Shown here: positions 36,427-45,745 of the stretch, one piece after another
Position numbering within the stretch: position 1 is the stretch's first letter
Layout of the letters: every line of letters starts with the position of its first letter
Assembly: GCA_035685165.1 (NCBI GenBank)
Contig: DASRBI010000017.1
Span: 248,001 to 312,000 of the forward strand
From: DATFDN01 sp035685165
Lineage (GTDB): Bacteria; Pseudomonadota; Alphaproteobacteria; Acetobacterales; Acetobacteraceae
Length of the DNA stretch: 64,000 nucleotides
Direction of reading: 5' to 3'
The notes under the pieces: model-generated
What the model saw: the letters and a program-made list of their open reading frames with translations, nothing else
Databases searched by the model: none
What the model was told of the DNA's origin: nothing
Translations under genes and position numbers: made by a program

Positions 36427-38774
36427 CGGCCGAGGTCGTCCGGGCCGACACCCTGGCGCAAGCGACGTGTGTGCATTGCGGCGAGCCCGCGCCGGCCGGG
36501 CACCGCTTCTGCTGCCCGGGCTGCGCCGCGGCCTATGAGGTGATCCAGGGACTTGGGCTCGGCCGCTACTACCGCGAGCGCGTGCTCGATCCGGCCATGC
36601 GGGCGCCGAAACCGGAGCCGGGGGCGCGCGCTGACCTGGAGCGCCATGTCGCCGCGCTCGATGACGGCGCCCGCGAACTGGTGCTCGCGATCGACGGGCT
36701 GCAATGCGGCGCGTGCGTGTGGCTGATCGAATCGGTGCTGGCGCGCGAGCCGGAGCTGCTGCACGGCCGGGTCAACATGACCACACGGCGGCTGCGCCTC
36801 GTCTGGCGCGGCCAGGCGGAGCGCGCCGCGCAGCTCGTCGGCCGCATCGAGGCGCTCGGCTACCGGCTCGTGCCCTTCGAGACGTCGGCGCTGGCCGCCG
36901 CCCGCGAGGCGGTAACGCGGCGGCTTTTGCGCGCGCTCGCGGTGGCCGGCTTCGCGGCGGGTAACGTGATGCTGATCGCGCTCGGCACATGGGTGGGCGC
37001 GCGGCAGGGGATGGGCGCGGCGACGCGCGACCTGCTGCATTGGCTGAGCGCGCTGATCGCGGTGCCGGCGATCGCTTATGCCGGCCGGCCGTTCTTCGGT
37101 TCCGCGCTCTTTGCGCTGCGCCAGCGGCGCACCAACATGGACGTGCCGATCAGCGTCGGCGTGCTGCTCGTGACCGGGTTGAGCCTCTGGCAGACCGCGA
37201 CCGGCGGCGCGCAGACCTACTTCGAATCGGCGGTTATGCTGCTGTTCTTCCTGCTGGCCGGACGGCTGCTGGATACGCAGGCGCGCGGCCGCGCCCACGC
37301 CGCGGCGGAGGAGCTGCTGACGCTGCGCGGCGGCGATGTGGTCGTGCTCGGAGCGGACGGCACGCTGGTTCGCCGCCCGCAAAGCGCGATCGCGGTCGGC
37401 GACCGGATCCTTGCCGGTTTGGGCGAGCGGATCGGGGCCGACGGCGTGGTCGAGGCGGGCGAGTCCTCGCTCGATACAAGCCTTGTGACCGGCGAGAGCC
37501 GGCCGGTCGCGGTCGGCGCGGGCAGCGCGGTGTTTGCCGGAACGCTTAATCTCGACGCCCCGCTGACGATCCGCGTCACCGCGGCCGGCAACGGAACCTT
37601 GCTTGCCGAATGTGTGCGGCTGATCGAGGCCGCCGAGGCACGCCGTTCCCGCTTCATCGTGCTCGCCGACCGCGTGGCGCGCCGCTATGCGCCGCTTGTG
37701 CATCTGCTTGCACTCGGCACTTTTCTCTACTGGGTCATTGTGGGCGGCGCCCCGATCGCGGATGCGCTGCTGGTCGGCTGCGCGGTGCTGATCATCACCT
37801 GTCCCTGTGCACTCGCGCTCGCCGTGCCGCTCGTGCAGGTGATCGCCACCGGGCGGCTGTTCACGGGCGGCATCCTGCTCAAATCGCCAACCGCGCTCGA
37901 GCGCCTGGCGGAAGTCGATACGGTGGTTTTCGACAAGACCGGCACGCTTACCGAACCCGAGCTTCGCCTTGCCGGCCGCCCGGACCGGGATGCGCTGCGC
38001 GAGGCGGCAGCCCTTGCCGCGGCCAGCCGCCACCCGCTCGCCCGCGTGCTCTGCGCCGCCGCTCCCCCCGTGGTTCCGGCCGCTGGAGCAGAGGAGATGC
38101 CGGGCGCGGGGATTGCCTGCGGCGCGGCTCGGCTCGGCAGCGCCCGCTTCTGCGGGGTCGATGCCGGGGCGGGCGAGGGACCGGAGCTGTGGTTCGTGCG
38201 GCCCGCGCATCCGCCCGTCCGCTTCGGCTTCATTGAGCATTTGCGCGACGACGCGGAGGCGACCGTCGCGCGCTTGCGTAAGCTCGGGCTTCGCCTCGCG
38301 CTTCTGTCGGGCGACCGCCCGGAGTCCGTTTCCCGCATCGCCGCGGCGCTCGGGATCGAGACATGGCAGGCCGGACTGCGCCCGCGAGACAAGGTCGCCG
38401 CGCTGGAGGCGATGCAGACACGCGGCGCGCGCGTGCTGATGGTGGGCGATGGATTGAACGACGGACCCGCGCTCGCCGTGGCCAGCGTTTCCGCCTCACC
38501 GTCGACGGCGGCGGACCTGAGCCAGACCGTGGCGGATTTCGTCTATCAGGGCCGCGCGCTGGCGCCGGTAGCCGTCGCCATCTCCACCGCGCGGCGCGCC
38601 CGGGCGGTGACGCGGCAGAATCTCGCGCTGGCGCTCGGCTATAACGGGCTGATGGTGCCGCTAGCGATGCTCGGGTTCGTTACGCCGTGGCTCGCCGCGG
38701 CGGCCATGTCGGTTTCCTCGGCGGTGGTGATGCTGAACAGCACCCGCCTGCGCCTAGCGCGAGCGGCGGCATGA
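36423..38774 (+). CDS. ccoI: Cu+-transporting P1B-type ATPase CcoI (FixI)
   Basis: A 783-residue P-type ATPase. An N-terminal Cys-rich metal-binding region (CVHCGEPAPAGHRFCCPGC) is followed by a heavy-metal domain with LQCGACVWLIE, then the CPC membrane motif in IITCPCALALAVPL, the phosphorylation site DKTGTLTE, and GDGLNDGPALA. These are FixI/CcoI features; it exports copper to the periplasmic side for insertion into the CuB site. The start at 36423 overlaps the ccoH stop. It is more FixI-like than a detoxification CopA. Confidence 0.97.
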   Translation: MTAEVVRADTLAQATCVHCGEPAPAGHRFCCPGCAAAYEVIQGLGLGRYYRERVLDPAMRAPKPEPGARADLERHVAALDDGARELVLAIDGLQCGACVWLIESVLAREPELLHGRVNMTTRRLRLVWRGQAERAAQLVGRIEALGYRLVPFETSALAAAREAVTRRLLRALAVAGFAAGNVMLIALGTWVGARQGMGAATRDLLHWLSALIAVPAIAYAGRPFFGSALFALRQRRTNMDVPISVGVLLVTGLSLWQTATGGAQTYFESAVMLLFFLLAGRLLDTQARGRAHAAAEELLTLRGGDVVVLGADGTLVRRPQSAIAVGDRILAGLGERIGADGVVEAGESSLDTSLVTGESRPVAVGAGSAVFAGTLNLDAPLTIRVTAAGNGTLLAECVRLIEAAEARRSRFIVLADRVARRYAPLVHLLALGTFLYWVIVGGAPIADALLVGCAVLIITCPCALALAVPLVQVIATGRLFTGGILLKSPTALERLAEVDTVVFDKTGTLTEPELRLAGRPDRDALREAAALAAASRHPLARVLCAAAPPVVPAAGAEEMPGAGIACGAARLGSARFCGVDAGAGEGPELWFVRPAHPPVRFGFIEHLRDDAEATVARLRKLGLRLALLSGDRPESVSRIAAALGIETWQAGLRPRDKVAALEAMQTRGARVLMVGDGLNDGPALAVASVSASPSTAADLSQTVADFVYQGRALAPVAVAISTARRARAVTRQNLALALGYNGLMVPLAMLGFVTPWLAAAAMSVSSAVVMLNSTRLRLARAAA

Positions 38775-38908
38775 TCATCCTCTTCGGCCTGCTGGCGCTC
38801 AGCCTCTGTCTCGGCGGCATCGGCCTTGCGGCATTCCTGTGGTCGCTCAGGGACGGGCAGTATTCGGACTTGGACGGCGCGGCGCACCGGGTGCTGTTCG
38901 ACGACTAG
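38771..38908 (+). CDS. ccoS: cbb3 oxidase maturation protein CcoS
   Basis: A 45-residue protein with one hydrophobic helix and the tail FLWSLRDGQYSDLDGAAHR, which is diagnostic for CcoS. It is needed for cofactor insertion into cbb3 oxidase in studied species. The ATG overlaps the ccoI stop (ATGA). It closes the cco operon; no clear hairpin terminator follows. Confidence 0.93.
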   Translation: MIILFGLLALSLCLGGIGLAAFLWSLRDGQYSDLDGAAHRVLFDD

Positions 38909-38974
38909 CGGGCCTGCGGCTCATAGGGTTTTGTACTGCCTCGTCGCGGCCCTGTGAGTCACAAGCAAACAATC

Positions 38975-41359
38975 ATGTCGCCCCAGCCGGACGGGTCCCG
39001 GACGCGCCTCCACCAGCAAGCTCCGCTCGACGCGGCGGCGGTGCTGGAGAGCATGGGCGATGCCTTCTATGCACTCGATGCCGACTGGCGCTTCACGTAC
39101 GCCAACCGCCGCGCACTCGAGTTCTGGAACGTCCAGCTCGAGGACCTGATCGGCCGCACAGTCTGGGACGTGTTCCCGAGCATGATCGGCACCTACAACG
39201 AAGCCGCGCTGCGCCAGGTCGCCGCGACACGGACCCCGCTGATGTTCGAGGGACACTCCCCGACCACGGGTGCATTCGTCTCCGTCACCATCGGTATCGC
39301 CGGCGCTTCGGGCGTCGCCGTCTATTTCCGCGACATAACGGCGCGCAAGCTCGCCGAGCACCGGCTGCGGGCTAGCGAGGAGCACCTGCGCCTGGCGCAG
39401 GAGGCGGGCGGGATCGGCACCTGGGAGCGTTCCGTCGCCACGGGCGTGATGTTGGGCTCGGAGCAGATGTACAGGCTGCTCGGCCGCGAGCCCATGCCGG
39501 ACGCCAATCTGCTGCCGATCCTGCACCACGCGATCCATCCCGACGATCGGGCGGCGGCGGCCGAAGCGGCGGAGGCGTTCCTCTCCCGGCCGGGCCCGCT
39601 CAGGATCGAGTTGCGCGCGCTCTGGCCGAACGGCGAGGTGCACTGGCTGGTGTTCATCGGCCGCACCGACGCCGGGCCGGATGGACGGCCGGAGCGGATG
39701 CTCGGCGTCTGCATCGACGGCACCGCCCGCCGCCGCCAGGAGGAGGCGCTGCGCGAGGCGGCGGAACGCCTGCGCTTGGCGATGAAGGCGGGCGGGCTCG
39801 CGACCTGGGAGCTCGATGTCGCCTCCGGCCGGCGCGACTGGTCGCCCGAGGCGGCGGTCATGCACGGCTTCCCGCCCGACAAGACCAGCATGTCGCGCCG
39901 CGAATGGGGCAGCTTCATCCTGCCCGAGGACCGTCCGCGCGTGGTTCGCACCTTCGACGCCGCGGTTGCCTCCGGCCAGGACTATGCCTGCGAATACCGC
40001 ATCCGCCATGTGGACGGGACGATCCGCTGGACCGCCTCCAGCGGCAGCATGCTGCGCGACGATCAGGGCCGGATGGTCCGCATCGTGGGGGTGGTGCAGG
40101 ACATCACGGCGCGCCGGCGCGACGAGGAGCGGCTGCGCGAGCTGAACCGCGAGCTGGAGGCGCGGGTCGCCGCCGAGATCGCCGCCCGACAGGCCGCCCA
40201 GGCGCGTGCCGCGCACGCCGAGCGGATGCAGGCGCTCGGCCAGCTCGCGGGAGGCATCGCGCACGATTTCAACAACGTGCTCCAGGCGGTACAGGGGGGT
40301 GCGGCGCTGATCGAGCGGCGCTCCGCCGACCCGGAGGCCGTCCGCCGCTTCGCGCGGATGGTGCTCGATGCCACGGCGCGCGGCGCGGCGATCACCGGCC
40401 GCCTGCTCGCCTTCGGCCGCCGCAGCGACTTGCGCGCCGAGCCGCTCGCGGCGGCCGACGTCCTGGAAGGGCTGCACGAAATCCTGGAACATGCGCTCGG
40501 CGCGCAGATCGACGTGCTGGTGCAGGCCGAACCGGGGCTGCCGCCACTGTTGGCCGACCGCACCCAGCTCGAGACCGCGCTCGTCAATCTGGCAACCAAC
40601 GCGCGCGACGCGATGCCGGAAGGCGGCCGTCTGACGCTATCGGCCGACAGCGAGACCGTCACCGATCCCCTCGCGCACCGCGCCGGGCTGTCGCCGGGGG
40701 CCTATGTGCGCCTGCGGGTCGGCGATACCGGGGTTGGCATGAGCGCGGAGACGCTCGCGCGTGCCTCGGAGCCGTTCTTCACGACCAAGCCGATCGGGCA
40801 GGGCACCGGGCTCGGGCTGGCGATGGCGCGCGGGTTCGCCGAGCAATCGGGTGGGGCGCTGGCGATCGACAGCCGGGTGGGCGGAGGGACCACGGTCACG
40901 CTGTGGTTCCCGGCCGCCGCCGCGCAGCGGCCCCCATCCGCGCCAGGGCCGGTAGTGGACGCCGAAGGCGCCGAGTTCCGCGTGCTGGTGGTGGCCGATG
41001 ATCCGCTGGTCCGCGGCACGCTGGCCCACGAGCTGGAGTCCGCCGGCTATCACGTGACCGAGGCTGCCGACGGCGCCGAAGCTGTCCGTCTGATCGAGGT
41101 GGGACTGCCGCTCGATGCGATCGTGACCGATCTCGCCATGCCGGGGAGCGATGGTCTCGCCGTGATCCGCCGTGCCCAGGCGCTGCGCCCAGGCCTGCCG
41201 GCGATCCTGCTCACCGGCTATGCGGGGGAGGGCGCGGCGCTGGCACTAGGCGGGGCGCTTTCCGGCAGTTTCAGCTTGCTGAGGAAGCCGGTGAGCCGCG
41301 AGCAGCTTTGCGATCGGCTGGCCGCCTTGTTGGAGGCGCGGGCGTCGGCGCGGGCGTAG
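38975..41359 (+). CDS. Hybrid histidine kinase with three PAS domains and a receiver
   Basis: A 794-residue cytoplasmic sensor without membrane helices. Three PAS-type sections lie at about 25-140, 150-265 and 275-395, followed by a short coiled coil and a HisKA domain with phospho-acceptor H430 in GGIAHDFNNVLQ. The ATPase domain has NLATNARDAMPEGG, GDTGVGMS and GTGLGLAMARG. The receiver (about 668-790) has VADDP, the Asp in IVTDLAMPG and the Lys in LLRKPVS. A GTG at 38954 is an alternative start. It sits 66 bases after ccoS, so an oxygen or redox role is imaginable, but no heme or flavin motif was seen. Confidence 0.93.
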   Translation: MSPQPDGSRTRLHQQAPLDAAAVLESMGDAFYALDADWRFTYANRRALEFWNVQLEDLIGRTVWDVFPSMIGTYNEAALRQVAATRTPLMFEGHSPTTGAFVSVTIGIAGASGVAVYFRDITARKLAEHRLRASEEHLRLAQEAGGIGTWERSVATGVMLGSEQMYRLLGREPMPDANLLPILHHAIHPDDRAAAAEAAEAFLSRPGPLRIELRALWPNGEVHWLVFIGRTDAGPDGRPERMLGVCIDGTARRRQEEALREAAERLRLAMKAGGLATWELDVASGRRDWSPEAAVMHGFPPDKTSMSRREWGSFILPEDRPRVVRTFDAAVASGQDYACEYRIRHVDGTIRWTASSGSMLRDDQGRMVRIVGVVQDITARRRDEERLRELNRELEARVAAEIAARQAAQARAAHAERMQALGQLAGGIAHDFNNVLQAVQGGAALIERRSADPEAVRRFARMVLDATARGAAITGRLLAFGRRSDLRAEPLAAADVLEGLHEILEHALGAQIDVLVQAEPGLPPLLADRTQLETALVNLATNARDAMPEGGRLTLSADSETVTDPLAHRAGLSPGAYVRLRVGDTGVGMSAETLARASEPFFTTKPIGQGTGLGLAMARGFAEQSGGALAIDSRVGGGTTVTLWFPAAAAQRPPSAPGPVVDAEGAEFRVLVVADDPLVRGTLAHELESAGYHVTEAADGAEAVRLIEVGLPLDAIVTDLAMPGSDGLAVIRRAQALRPGLPAILLTGYAGEGAALALGGALSGSFSLLRKPVSREQLCDRLAALLEARASARA

Positions 41360-41368
41360 GCCCACGCT

Positions 41369-42778
41369 TCAATGCCCCGCGTGGCTTCCCGAAAAATCTG
41401 GCGCGCTCAGGCCGGATGCCTCCAGGTGGCGCACCAAATCGGCTTTCAGGCGCTCGAGGCCCGCCTCGCTGGTTGCCTCGGCGCGAGCGACCAGCACGGC
41501 CTGGGTGTTCGAGGCGCGCAGCAGCCACCAGCCGTCCTTGGTCAGCACGCGCACGCCGTCGATCTCGGAGACGGTCGCCCCTTCGGCGCGCAGGCGGGCC
41601 GCCACTTCCTCGATCACCGCGAACTTGCGCGCCTCGTCGCAATCGAAACGCAGCTCGGGCGTGTTGATCACCTCGGGCAAGGCGCCGCGCACCTGCGACA
41701 GCGGCACGTCGAGCCGCGCGACGATGCCGAGCACGCGCACCGCCGCGTAGAGCGCGTCGTCGAACCCGTACCAGCGGTCGGCGAAGAAGATGTGGCCGGA
41801 CATCTCGCCGGCGAGCGGGGCGCCGATCTCCGCCATCTTCGCCTTGATCAGGCTGTGCCCGGTCTTGAACATCAGCGGCTCGCCGCCCGCCTTGGCGACC
41901 TCGTCGAACAGCACCTGGCTTGCCTTAACGTCGCCGATGATCGTCGCACCCGGCCGCGCGCGCAGCACGTCGCGCGCCAGCAGGATGAGCAGATGATCGC
42001 CGAACATGACCGTGCCCTGGTCATCGACGAGGCCGATGCGATCGGCGTCGCCATCGAACGCGACGCCGACGTCGGCGCCGCGCCGGCGCACCTCGGCGAT
42101 CAGTTGCTCGAGGTTCTTCGGCACGGTGGGATCGGGATGGTGCGACGGAAAGCGCCCGTCGATCGTGCCGTTCAGCACCACATGCTCGCCCGGCAGCCCG
42201 GCGACGAGCCGCTGCAACACCTCGCCCGCCGCGCCGTTGCCGTTGTCCCAGACGACGTGCAGCGTGCGGTCGCCGCCGTCCCAGTCCTGCAACAACCGCG
42301 CCACGTAATCGCTGCTGACGTCGATCGCCTGCACGCTGCCCTCAGCCGATGCCACCACGTCGCCCGCGGCGGCGAGCTCCCCGAGCTCCCGGATTTGCGG
42401 GCCGTAGAACGGGTTGCGGCCGAGCATCATCTTGAAGCCGTTGTAGTCGGGCGGATTGTGGCTGCCGGTCACCATCACCGCGCCGTCGGTCTCGCGTGTG
42501 GTCGCGGCGAAATAGAGCATCGGCGTGGGCCCGCGACCGACGCGCAGCACGTCGATCCCGCTCGCCTTCAGCCCATCGACGAGTGCTGCCTCCAAATCCG
42601 GGCTCGATAGCCGCCCGTCATAACCCACCGCGACCCGCTTGCCGACGCCACGCGCGACGATGCTGCCGAAGGTGCGGCCGATCGCGAAGGCGTCCGCCGA
42701 GTGCAGCGTTTGCCCCACGATCCCGCGGATGTCGTATTCGCGCAACGTGGTGGGATCGAAGCGGTGCGAGAAGGCCAT
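41369..42778 (-). CDS. Phosphomannomutase/phosphoglucomutase
   Basis: About 469 residues from the ATG at 42778; a TTG at 42802 overlapping the galU stop (TTGA) would add eight. The phosphohexomutase signatures are DIRGIVG at the start, VMVTGSHNPPDYNGFK with the phospho-serine, FDGDADRIG for Mg2+ binding, and GEMSGHIFF for sugar binding. It converts mannose-6-P or glucose-6-P to the 1-phosphate. Directly following galU, it could feed UDP-glucose synthesis, so glucose-1-P may be the relevant product. It converges with the hybrid kinase, 9 bases apart. Confidence 0.93.
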   Translation of the reverse strand: MAFSHRFDPTTLREYDIRGIVGQTLHSADAFAIGRTFGSIVARGVGKRVAVGYDGRLSSPDLEAALVDGLKASGIDVLRVGRGPTPMLYFAATTRETDGAVMVTGSHNPPDYNGFKMMLGRNPFYGPQIRELGELAAAGDVVASAEGSVQAIDVSSDYVARLLQDWDGGDRTLHVVWDNGNGAAGEVLQRLVAGLPGEHVVLNGTIDGRFPSHHPDPTVPKNLEQLIAEVRRRGADVGVAFDGDADRIGLVDDQGTVMFGDHLLILLARDVLRARPGATIIGDVKASQVLFDEVAKAGGEPLMFKTGHSLIKAKMAEIGAPLAGEMSGHIFFADRWYGFDDALYAAVRVLGIVARLDVPLSQVRGALPEVINTPELRFDCDEARKFAVIEEVAARLRAEGATVSEIDGVRVLTKDGWWLLRASNTQAVLVARAEATSEAGLERLKADLVRHLEASGLSAPDFSGSHAGH

Positions 42779-42798
42779 GCCGGTGCGCTCTCTGATGT

Positions 42799-43665
42799 TC
42801 AAACATAATTCTTGAGGAAGGCGCGCACTGCCGGTCCGAGATCAGGCCGCTTCAGAGCGAAGGCGATCTGCGCCTCCAAAAAGCCGGCCTTGTCGCCGCA
42901 GTCGAAGCGCTTGCCCTCGTAGCGCAGGCCGTAAAACGGCTGGCGCCCGATAAGGCGGGCCATACCGTCGGTGAGCTGCACTTCGCCGCCCGCGCCGCGC
43001 TCCATGCGCGACAGTTCGCCGATCACCTCGGGCATCAGCACGTAGCGCCCGATGATGGAGAGATTGGACGGCGCCTCCTCGGGCTTCGGCTTCTCGACCA
43101 AGCCCGTCACCTCGACCAGCCTGCCGTCGTCGCGGCCGGTCTTGAGAATCCCGTAGCGGTTGGTCTGGGCGCGCGGCACCTCGGTGACCGCGACGATGTT
43201 GCCGCCCGTGTCACGGTAGGCGTCGGCGAGCTGGCGCAGGCACGGCGTTTCGGACAGCACGAGATCGTCGGGCAGCAGGATCGCGAACGGATCCTCGCCG
43301 ATGAAGGCGCGCGCACACCAGATCGCATGACCGAGCCCGAGCGGCACCTGTTGGCGCACCGTCACCATCGACCCGGGCTCGACCTGGGTGGAACGAAGAA
43401 GCTCGAGAGCGTCGGTCTTGTTGCGCTCACGCAGCGTCGCCTCCAATTCGAAGGCGATATCGAAATGCTCGACGAGCGCGGTCTTGCCGCGGCCCGTCAC
43501 CATGCAGAACTGCTCGATCCCGGCTGCCCGGGCTTCCTCGATCGCGTATTGGATGAGGGGCTTGTCAACGACAGGCAGCATTTCCTTGGCGGTCGCCTTG
43601 GTGGCGGGAAGGAAGCGTGTGCCGAGGCCGGCAACGGGCAGTACGGCCTTGCGCAGCTTCTTCAT
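42799..43665 (-). CDS. galU: UTP-glucose-1-phosphate uridylyltransferase GalU
   Basis: A 288-residue GalU that makes UDP-glucose from UTP and glucose-1-P. The N-terminal AGLGTRFLPATKATAKEMLPVVDKP nucleotide-binding signature (split here: AGLGTRFLP, then TKATAKEMLP) is complete, with VEKPKPEEAPSNL in the middle. GGAG is placed 9 bases before the ATG at 43665. The phosphohexomutase gene follows, possibly coupled by a TTGA overlap. Both supply precursors for envelope glycans. Confidence 0.96.
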   Translation of the reverse strand: MKKLRKAVLPVAGLGTRFLPATKATAKEMLPVVDKPLIQYAIEEARAAGIEQFCMVTGRGKTALVEHFDIAFELEATLRERNKTDALELLRSTQVEPGSMVTVRQQVPLGLGHAIWCARAFIGEDPFAILLPDDLVLSETPCLRQLADAYRDTGGNIVAVTEVPRAQTNRYGILKTGRDDGRLVEVTGLVEKPKPEEAPSNLSIIGRYVLMPEVIGELSRMERGAGGEVQLTDGMARLIGRQPFYGLRYEGKRFDCGDKAGFLEAQIAFALKRPDLGPAVRAFLKNYV

Positions 43666-43777
43666 CGTTGGAAGTCTCCTGCATGGGCTTCGGGGATGCG
43701 CCCGCTCAGCACGCCCACTGGGCGGAATTGTGGCTCGCAATTAGCGCGCGAGTCACGTCATCAACCGCAACTCTCCG

Positions 43778-44254
43778 TCATCCGCGCCAAGCCCGGCCGC
43801 CGAGCAGCGTATCGCGTGCGGCATTGATCCGGGAGGCGAGCCAGTCCGAGCCGCCGCTGTCGGGGTGGGCGGCGCGCATCAGCCGGCGGTGCGCCTCGCG
43901 GATCTCCGCCGCGCTGGCGCCGGGACGCAGACCGAGCACCTCATACGCCTCCTCGCGCGACATCGCTGCGCCGCGCGGCGGCTGGCGCGGGCCGGCCGCC
44001 CCGAAAGTGCCGGCGAACCAAGCCGGGGCGGCGGGGCGGAGGCGGTTCCAGATCGCCGGACCGAGCAAGGTGAGCGCCGCCATCGCGGGGCCGGCGCGGC
44101 CGGTCAGCACCAGCAGAAGCGCGAGGCTTAGACCGCCGAGCGCCACAACCCACAGGCCGAACGATTTCACAGTGCCGACCGAGGCCCGCTCGAACGCCCG
44201 CAGACCGAACAGGAACAGCACCAGGATCAGGCCGCCGAGGGCGAGGAACAACAT
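43778..44254 (-). CDS. Membrane-anchored J-domain (DnaJ-like) protein
   Basis: A 158-residue protein. The N-terminal third has two hydrophobic helices (about 2-20 and 33-55), and the C-terminal J-domain spans about 100-155 with SREEAYEVLGL, the invariant HPD motif in AAHPDSGG, and a final helix. It resembles TIM14/Pam18-like or DjlA-type small chaperone partners, which recruit DnaK. Partner and function are unknown. It lies 34 bases after serS. Confidence 0.88.
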   Translation of the reverse strand: MLFLALGGLILVLFLFGLRAFERASVGTVKSFGLWVVALGGLSLALLLVLTGRAGPAMAALTLLGPAIWNRLRPAAPAWFAGTFGAAGPRQPPRGAAMSREEAYEVLGLRPGASAAEIREAHRRLMRAAHPDSGGSDWLASRINAARDTLLGGRAWRG

Positions 44255-44288
44255 GTGGGCGGAACCATAGGCGCCGCGTCGGGTCGCC

Positions 44289-45566
44289 TCAACGGGCCGC
44301 GATGCGCTCCGCGCCGCCCATGTAGGGCCAGAGCGGTTCGGGGATCATGATCGACCCGTCGGCTTGCTGGTAATTCTCCATCACCGCGATCAGCGCCCGG
44401 CCCACGGCAACGCCCGAGCCGTTCAGCGTGTGGACGAAGCCGAGCGCCTTGCTGTCGGCGGCGCTGCGGAAACGCGCGTTCATCCGCCGCGCCTGGAAAT
44501 CCCGGCAATTGGAGCAGGAGCTGATCTCGCGCCAGGCCTGCTGGCCGGGGAGCCACACCTCGAGGTCGAACGTCTTGGCGGAGCTCGGCCCGGTATCGCC
44601 GGCGCACAGCAGCACCCGCCGGAACGGCAGGCCGAGCGCGGCGAGCACCTTCTCCGCCGCGCGTGTCATCCGCTCGTGCTCGGCCTCGCTCTGGCTGGGG
44701 TGGGTGATGGAGACCAGCTCCACCTTGCGGAACTGGTGCTGGCGCATCATCCCGCGCGTGTCGCGGCCCGCCGCCCCTGCCTCGCTGCGGAAACAGTCGG
44801 TCAGCGCCGTCAGCCGGAGCGGGAGGTCTTTCTCCGGGATGATCTCGCCCGCCGCGGTGTTGGTGAGCGGCACCTCGGCGGTCGGGATGAGCCAGCGCCC
44901 GTCCGTGGTCTGGAACAAGTCTTCGGCGAATTTGGGAAGCTGGTTCGTCCCATAGGCGGTGGCGCTGTTGACCAGATAGGGCACCGCTGTCTCGGTATAG
45001 CCGTGCTCGCGGGTGTGCAGGTCGAGCATGAACTGGCCGAGCGCACGTTCGAGCCGCGCAAGCTGGCCCCGTAGCACAACGAAGCGCGTGCCGGCGAGCT
45101 TGGCGGCAAGCGCGAAATCCATCATCCCGAGCGCCTCGCCGAGCTCGAAGTGCTGGCGCGGCTGGAAGCCGAGATCGCGCGGCTCGCCGTGCTGGGAAAG
45201 GACGACGTTGGCGGACTCATCGGCGCCCTCCGGCACGTCGGGGTCGAGCAGGTTGGGCAGAGTTTCCAGTAAACCCTTCAGCTCCAGCTCGACCGCGCGC
45301 ACCTCGTCTTCCGAAACGGCTGGGGTGGCGGCGTCGATCTCGGCCCTGAGCTGCGCGGCTTCTTCCGCGCGCCCGGACTTCATCAGCTCGCCGATGCGCT
45401 TCGAGCGGGCACGCCGGTCCGCCTGCCAATTCTGCAATTCTGTGACGAGGGCTCGGCGCTTCTCGTCTAATTCCAGCACTTTGCCCGAGACCGGCGCCAG
45501 CCCGCGGCGTGCCAGACCGGCATCGAAGCCTCCGGGGTCGGCGCGAATGGCGCGGATGTCGTGCAT
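44289..45566 (-). CDS. serS: Serine-tRNA ligase
   Basis: A 425-residue class II aminoacyl-tRNA synthetase. The N-terminal helical arm (about 27-95) binds the tRNA long variable arm; motif 2 is in FRSEAGAAGRDTRGMMRQHQFRKVE (seen in pieces as FRSEAGAAG and RGMMRQHQF) and motif 3 in GSGVAVGRALIAVMENYQ. It follows tatC downstream on the minus strand, as in other alphaproteobacteria. The ATG at 45566 gives the usual MHDIRAIR start; the longer frame runs into the palindromic repeat. Confidence 0.97.
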   Translation of the reverse strand: MHDIRAIRADPGGFDAGLARRGLAPVSGKVLELDEKRRALVTELQNWQADRRARSKRIGELMKSGRAEEAAQLRAEIDAATPAVSEDEVRAVELELKGLLETLPNLLDPDVPEGADESANVVLSQHGEPRDLGFQPRQHFELGEALGMMDFALAAKLAGTRFVVLRGQLARLERALGQFMLDLHTREHGYTETAVPYLVNSATAYGTNQLPKFAEDLFQTTDGRWLIPTAEVPLTNTAAGEIIPEKDLPLRLTALTDCFRSEAGAAGRDTRGMMRQHQFRKVELVSITHPSQSEAEHERMTRAAEKVLAALGLPFRRVLLCAGDTGPSSAKTFDLEVWLPGQQAWREISSCSNCRDFQARRMNARFRSAADSKALGFVHTLNGSGVAVGRALIAVMENYQQADGSIMIPEPLWPYMGGAERIAAR

Positions 45567-45602
45567 GAAGGTTGGCCCTGCTCTCTGGCTGCCTCCCTTC
45601 CC

Positions 45603-45704
45603 GTCATGCCGGTCCTCGCGTACGCGGGGATTGGCCCGGGCACCCACGACTTTTCTTGTAGGCGGCAAAATCGTGGGTGGCCGGGCCGAGCCCGGCCGTG
45701 ACGT
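45603..45704. repeat. Imperfect palindromic intergenic repeat
   Basis: Two long arms face each other: CCCGGGCACCCACGACTTTT pairs with AAAATCGTGGGTGGCCGGG, and the outer ends GTCATGCCGG and CCGGCCGTGAC also pair. A small nested palindrome CGCGTACGCG sits in the left arm. The layout matches interspersed mosaic palindromes that I recall from alphaproteobacterial genomes. It lies between tatC and serS and would form a strong hairpin in their shared transcript. Confidence 0.7.
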
Positions 45705-45745
45705 TGGGGGGTAAAAGAATTCACAATGCGGACGGACAGCCCGCC

